Below, piece by piece: positions 6,732 through 9,026 of a stretch of DNA of 9,026 nucleotides. How positions within the stretch are numbered: position 1 is the stretch's first letter; every line of letters begins with the position of its first letter. A program made the translations under genes and the position numbers. Origin of the DNA: Spirochaetia bacterium (lineage in GTDB: Bacteria > Spirochaetota > Spirochaetia > Treponematales > Breznakiellaceae); NCBI GenBank assembly GCA_025997755.1, contig BNVA01000081.1, positions 1 through 9,026 of the forward strand, written 5' to 3'. Below the pieces are notes generated by a model. The model saw only the letters and a program-made list of their open reading frames with translations. It did no database searches and had not been told where the DNA came from.

Positions 6732-6761
6732 TTTATACTAATTTTTACGTGGTTTAGTCAA
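6732..6761 (-). promoter_or_regulatory. sigma70-type promoter for tRNA-Gly and probably the tig-alaS unit
   Basis: TTGACT (6761-6756) and TATAAA (6737-6732) are each 5/6 matches to consensus, with 18 bases between. Transcription would start only a few bases before the tRNA 5' end at 6721. No other promoter of this quality is seen before tig, and no terminator lies between the tRNA and tig, so the whole minus-strand block may be read from here. Confidence 0.7.
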
Positions 6762-6852
6762 GAGATCGCGGAAATATTCAAAAATGTACGGTTCTTATCA
6801 CAAAAATCATAATTCCCAAATTTTTTCATTTCAAATACAAGCGCCATGCAAG

Positions 6853-6865
6853 ATTACGCCGTAAT
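6853..6865. promoter_or_regulatory. 13-bp perfect palindrome ahead of the Rpn-family gene
   Basis: ATTACG-C-CGTAAT is a perfect inverted repeat. It ends 3 bases before TATAAA (6869-6874), a likely -10 for the rightward gene; no clear -35 is visible. The placement is suitable for a repressor or activator site, but this may be chance. The rest of 6722-6895 holds the leftward tRNA promoter and nothing else recognisable. Confidence 0.3.
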
Positions 6866-6895
6866 AGTTATAAAAATCTATTTATGGAGTGTGTT

Positions 6896-7732
6896 ATGGA
6901 AAAAGAATTAGTATCCCTGCTAAACGATTATGTTTTTAAACTTGTATTCGGCGATCAAAAAAATATCAAAAACCTTGAAAGCCTTTTAAAAACCATACTC
7001 GATCTGCCGCACGAGGAATATGCGGGACTTAAAATTGTAGACCCGTTTTTAAAGCGGCTGTGGAAAAATGACAAAATGGGCATCTTGGACGTAAAAGTAC
7101 TCACCAAAAGCGAAAAGGTAATCAATGTCGAGCTTCAGGTTGAGTTTCTTAGCGTTATGCGAAAGCGTGTTGTGTATTATCTTGCAAAACTGATCGCCGA
7201 ACAAATTAAAAGCGGGTTTGATTACGACAAAATACAGGAAACCATCTGCATTGTAATCTGCAACCATTCACTGGGATTTGCTTCACCGGACTATCTGAAT
7301 ACTTGGACAATGAACAATAAAAAGGACGGCGAACAATTTACAGATTTGATGAAAATAGTTACGATTGAATTAAGCAAAGTGCCGGAAGAAGATGACGGTA
7401 AGGCGGTCTGGCCGTTTTTGCAGTGTTTTAAATGTAAGCGCAAGGAGGACTTTGATATGTTGGCAAAGAAACACCCCGAAGTAAAAGAGATAACCACACA
7501 GGTAAAAAAGCTCTCATTTTTCGAACGGCACCGCATGATAGCGGAGACAAAAGCAATATGGAAGGTCGATCGCCGTCATTATATGACCGAAGCCCACGAA
7601 AGAGGACTTTCCGAGGGCATTGAAAAGGGTAAGGTCGAATGTGACCAACTAAGGCTTGAAAATCAGAAGAAGGAACAAGAAATCGAACGGCTTAGGGAAG
7701 AAATTACTCTTTTGAGGAACAGCCGCAAATAA
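6896..7732 (+). CDS. Rpn / PD-(D/E)XK nuclease-family transposase-like protein, 278 aa
   Basis: Belongs to the Rpn (recombination-promoting nuclease)/PDDEXK_2 group, often annotated as PD-(D/E)XK nuclease family transposase. From ATG 6896, preceded 6 bases upstream by GGAG (6886-6889), the start is MEKELVSLLNDYVFKLVFG, the usual opening. The nuclease core is Asp65 in GILDVKV and Glu79-x-Gln81 in VELQ, the ExQ variant typical of this group, followed by a helix with RVVYYLAKLIAEQIKSG (91-107). The middle (about 115-220) carries the conserved C-terminal part. From about 237 to the end, GLSEGIEKGK leads into a charged heptad-like helix, likely a coiled coil. An earlier ATG (6884) has no such site. 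The gene stands alone, divergent from tRNA-Gly. In E. coli, Rpn proteins promote recombination and cut DNA; related proteins have been linked to phage defence. The role here is unknown. Confidence 0.82.
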   Translation: MEKELVSLLNDYVFKLVFGDQKNIKNLESLLKTILDLPHEEYAGLKIVDPFLKRLWKNDKMGILDVKVLTKSEKVINVELQVEFLSVMRKRVVYYLAKLIAEQIKSGFDYDKIQETICIVICNHSLGFASPDYLNTWTMNNKKDGEQFTDLMKIVTIELSKVPEEDDGKAVWPFLQCFKCKRKEDFDMLAKKHPEVKEITTQVKKLSFFERHRMIAETKAIWKVDRRHYMTEAHERGLSEGIEKGKVECDQLRLENQKKEQEIERLREEITLLRNSRK

Positions 7733-7766
7733 AAAGGGCTTGCATCGTAATACAACGCAAACCCTT
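7727..7766 (-). terminator. Rho-independent terminator of the leftward surface-protein gene
   Basis: On the minus strand a 10-bp stem (7766-7757 with 7743-7734, one G-T pair) and a 13-base loop are followed directly by TTTTTATTT. On the plus strand the same stem has a C-A mismatch and no T-tract, so it mainly serves the leftward gene, though it begins 2 bases after the Rpn-family stop. Confidence 0.75.
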
Positions 7767-7779
7767 ATCGTGTGAACAT

Positions 7780-7803
7780 GGGGGTTTGCAAAGCAAAACC
7801 CCC
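7780..7803. terminator. Strong GC-rich hairpin between converging genes
   Basis: GGGGGTTT (7780-7787) pairs with AAACCCCC (7796-7803). An inner GC/GC pairing across a one-base bulge shortens the loop to about 3 bases. It lies 9 bases past the leftward stop at 7813 and ahead of the first terminator. No T-tract follows on either strand, so it is more likely an mRNA 3'-end stabiliser or a backup terminator for both converging genes. Confidence 0.5.
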
Positions 7804-7812
7804 GGTAATTTG

Positions 7813-8901
7813 TTAGTCTATCCAGTTCCAGCGGACTATGACTACGCCCTGCTGTCCGGCATCACCGTAATGTGTGGTTCCGACGGCGCTAGTTACAAAA
7901 CCGCCAGCCTGTCCTCCAGTACCGCCACCGCCAGCACCGCGCCCATAAGTTTCTTTGGTGCCTGATATGGCGTTATCAACGCCAGCGCCGCCGACACCGC
8001 CACTATACGCATCTCCATTCTGACCGCCACCACCGGCGCCGCCGCCGCCGCCGCCGGCACCAGAATATGTATCGCCATAACCTTGTCCACCACCATTTCC
8101 ATTAGTATATACACTGTTAATTTTTGTTCCGCCGCTTGAGCCGCCGTTGCCGCCTTGATAATTATAAGGTGCATCGACCGCGTCACCGCCATTTCCACCG
8201 CTCTCGGCAAAGAGATCGTTAACGCTACCAAGCCATGATTCTTCAATCGTACCGCCAACTTTAAGGTTTATGTTATTGCTTGAAAGTGTGTATGAGGCTT
8301 GATATAGCACACCGCCGGCTCCACCGCCGCCGCCACCGGCATCATTAGTTCCACTTCCGCCATTTCCACCACCGCCGACTACTAAAACTTTAGCATTTAC
8401 AGGGCCTTTATTCAGTGTAAGCAAAGCAGGACCGCGTGTTGCAAATGTGTGAACCTCGTCCCAAGTGCCGTTTCCATTATTCACAAATGTAGTAACACCG
8501 CCGGTCGCATCTGCCCTTGCAGTAGTGGGTGTACCGATGTATTTTTCGGCATCTACGGAAACACTCTTGTTAGCGCTTGTATCAACTGATTTTACTTTAA
8601 AATTATAGGTGACACCATCACTCAAACCAACAATATTCGTGGTCGTTGCCGGCTTGGATACGGACACAGTTCCGGCAGCGCCACCGGCTTTCGGCTGGTA
8701 TGTAATTTCAACTTTGTCGAAATCCGTATCAGTTGGGTTTGTCCAAGTAAGCCTTGCGGAAGTTGTATAGTTAGCAACTTTAAGGTTTGTAACTTGACCA
8801 GGAGCTGTTGTATCGACTGGGGTTGGTGCAGGCAGGGTTGATGCCGAACCAATGTATGTTGGCGATGTTGTGTTTCCAATGCTTTCCGTGCCGCCGCTGT
8901 G
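7813..8901 (-). pseudogene. 3' part of a fibronectin-III plus glycine-rich surface-type protein, 5' end cut by an IS
   Basis: A frame of 362 codons is open from an in-frame TAA at 8902-8904 to the stop at 7813, but it has no plausible start: the first GTG (8667) lies inside a domain. Counting from 8901, residues about 32-120 form a fibronectin type III module (start APGQVTNLKV, then RLTWTNP, VEITY, NIVGLSDGVTYNFKVKSVD). Residues about 168-362 form a glycine-rich domain that opens with AKVLVVGGGGNGGSG, contains runs of G and N, and closes with GVVIVRW. Such glycine-rich modules occur in bacterial surface and phage-tail-like adhesive proteins. The intact protein was probably longer, perhaps with more FN3 repeats and a signal peptide upstream of the break. 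The break coincides with the left end of an insertion sequence, so the visible piece is most likely a remnant. Two hairpins follow its stop. Confidence 0.75.
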
Positions 8902-8916
8902 TTAAAAATCAGTGAT

Positions 8917-8950
8917 AATGTCCCCTTAATAAATCAATAGAAATGTCCCC
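8917..8950 (+). repeat. Two direct copies of AATGTCCCC in the IS end
   Basis: Copies at 8917-8925 and 8942-8950; the second extends by one more C. They lie between the broken surface-protein gene and the transposase start and are probable transposase-binding repeats. Confidence 0.6.
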
Positions 8951-8978
8951 CTCTGGTAAGATTAGATGGGAGGCAAAG

Positions 8979-9026
8979 ATGGCTGGCAGAATAGCGATGG
9001 GACAGAAAGATTTATTGAGGAGCAAA
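8979..9026 (+). CDS. IS transposase, N-terminal 16 residues only
   Basis: ATG 8979 has a strong GGGAGG (8968-8973) 5 bases upstream. The 16 visible residues are MAGRIAMGQKDLLRSK. An opening MGQK-x-L-L-R-x-K is typical of transposases with an N-terminal helix-turn-helix and a DDE integrase core, of the group often filed as ISNCY/integrase-catalytic-region transposases. The catalytic domain lies outside the window, so the family is a guess from the opening and from the repeated terminal motif. An alternative start is ATG 8997 (MGQK), with no better ribosome-binding site. Confidence 0.65.
   Translation, partial: MAGRIAMGQKDLLRSK

Larger units (their letters stand above)
8898..9026 (+). mobile_element. 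Left end of an insertion sequence (runs off the right edge)
   Basis: Sequence character changes abruptly at about 8898-8902, where the fibronectin/glycine-rich frame is broken. Just inside are two copies of AATGTCCCC (8917-8925 and 8942-8950), 25 bases apart and in the same direction, as found in the terminal regions of several IS families as transposase-binding sites. A transposase start follows at 8979. The exact left terminus (perhaps TGTTAAAAATC from 8900) and the target duplication cannot be fixed without the right end. Confidence 0.72.

Noticed and set aside
7049..7536. Minus-strand frames opposite the Rpn-family gene
   Set aside because: Antisense shadows without motifs.
7910..8385. 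Repeated GCC/ACC triplets as a CRISPR or tandem repeat array
   Set aside because: They are codons for glycine runs; there are no regular spacers or conserved repeat units.
7893..8879. Minus-strand frames at 7893-8258 and 8622-8879 as separate genes or evidence for a frameshift
   Set aside because: The FN3 and glycine-rich modules read continuously in the 7813-8901 frame, so no frameshift is needed; the other frames give Ala- or Gln/Leu-rich low-complexity shadows.

Overview
The window looks like a chromosomal segment of a spirochaete, most likely a Treponema-type organism. The evidence is an AlaRS of only about 595 residues without the usual C-terminal domain, a very short omega-like RNA polymerase subunit, and the order tRNA-Gly, tig, clpP, clpX, rpoZ, alaS on one strand. 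This assignment is an inference from protein character and gene order.

Layout. (1) 1-441, minus: N-terminal part of a SAM-dependent methyltransferase-like protein, cut by the window edge. (2) 442-586: divergent promoter region with a small perfect palindrome. (3) 587-913, plus: small XRE-type helix-turn-helix regulator. (4) 942-1402: a hicB-hicA toxin-antitoxin pair on the minus strand, bracketed by a 20-bp direct repeat that includes the last bases and stop codon of alaS. (5) 1385-6721, minus: a compact core block read as tRNA-Gly(GCC), tig, clpP, clpX, rpoZ, alaS, with gaps or overlaps of a few to about 27 bases. It is preceded by a good sigma70-type promoter at 6732-6761. (6) 6896-7732, plus: an Rpn/PD-(D/E)XK nuclease-family protein with a C-terminal coiled coil. 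(7) 7727-7803: two strong hairpins, one a minus-strand terminator. (8) 7813-about 8901, minus: the 3' part of a fibronectin-III plus glycine-rich surface-type protein, interrupted at its 5' side by (9) about 8898-9026, the left end of an insertion sequence whose transposase gene starts at 8979 and runs off the window.

How the genes work together. Trigger factor folds or holds nascent chains, ClpXP unfolds and degrades proteins, omega supports RNA polymerase, and AlaRS charges and proofreads tRNA-Ala. The block is therefore a growth and protein-quality-control transcription unit. The hicBA cassette sits directly behind alaS in the same orientation, 43 bases after its stop, and probably depends at least partly on transcription from this unit. 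The flanks are accessory: a toxin-antitoxin cassette, an Rpn-type nuclease, an IS and a broken surface protein.

No clearly new multi-gene system is visible. The observations most worth a second look are the hicBA insertion flanked by the duplicated alaS 3' end, the tRNA-Gly gene with C instead of T at position 55, and the IS-truncated surface protein.
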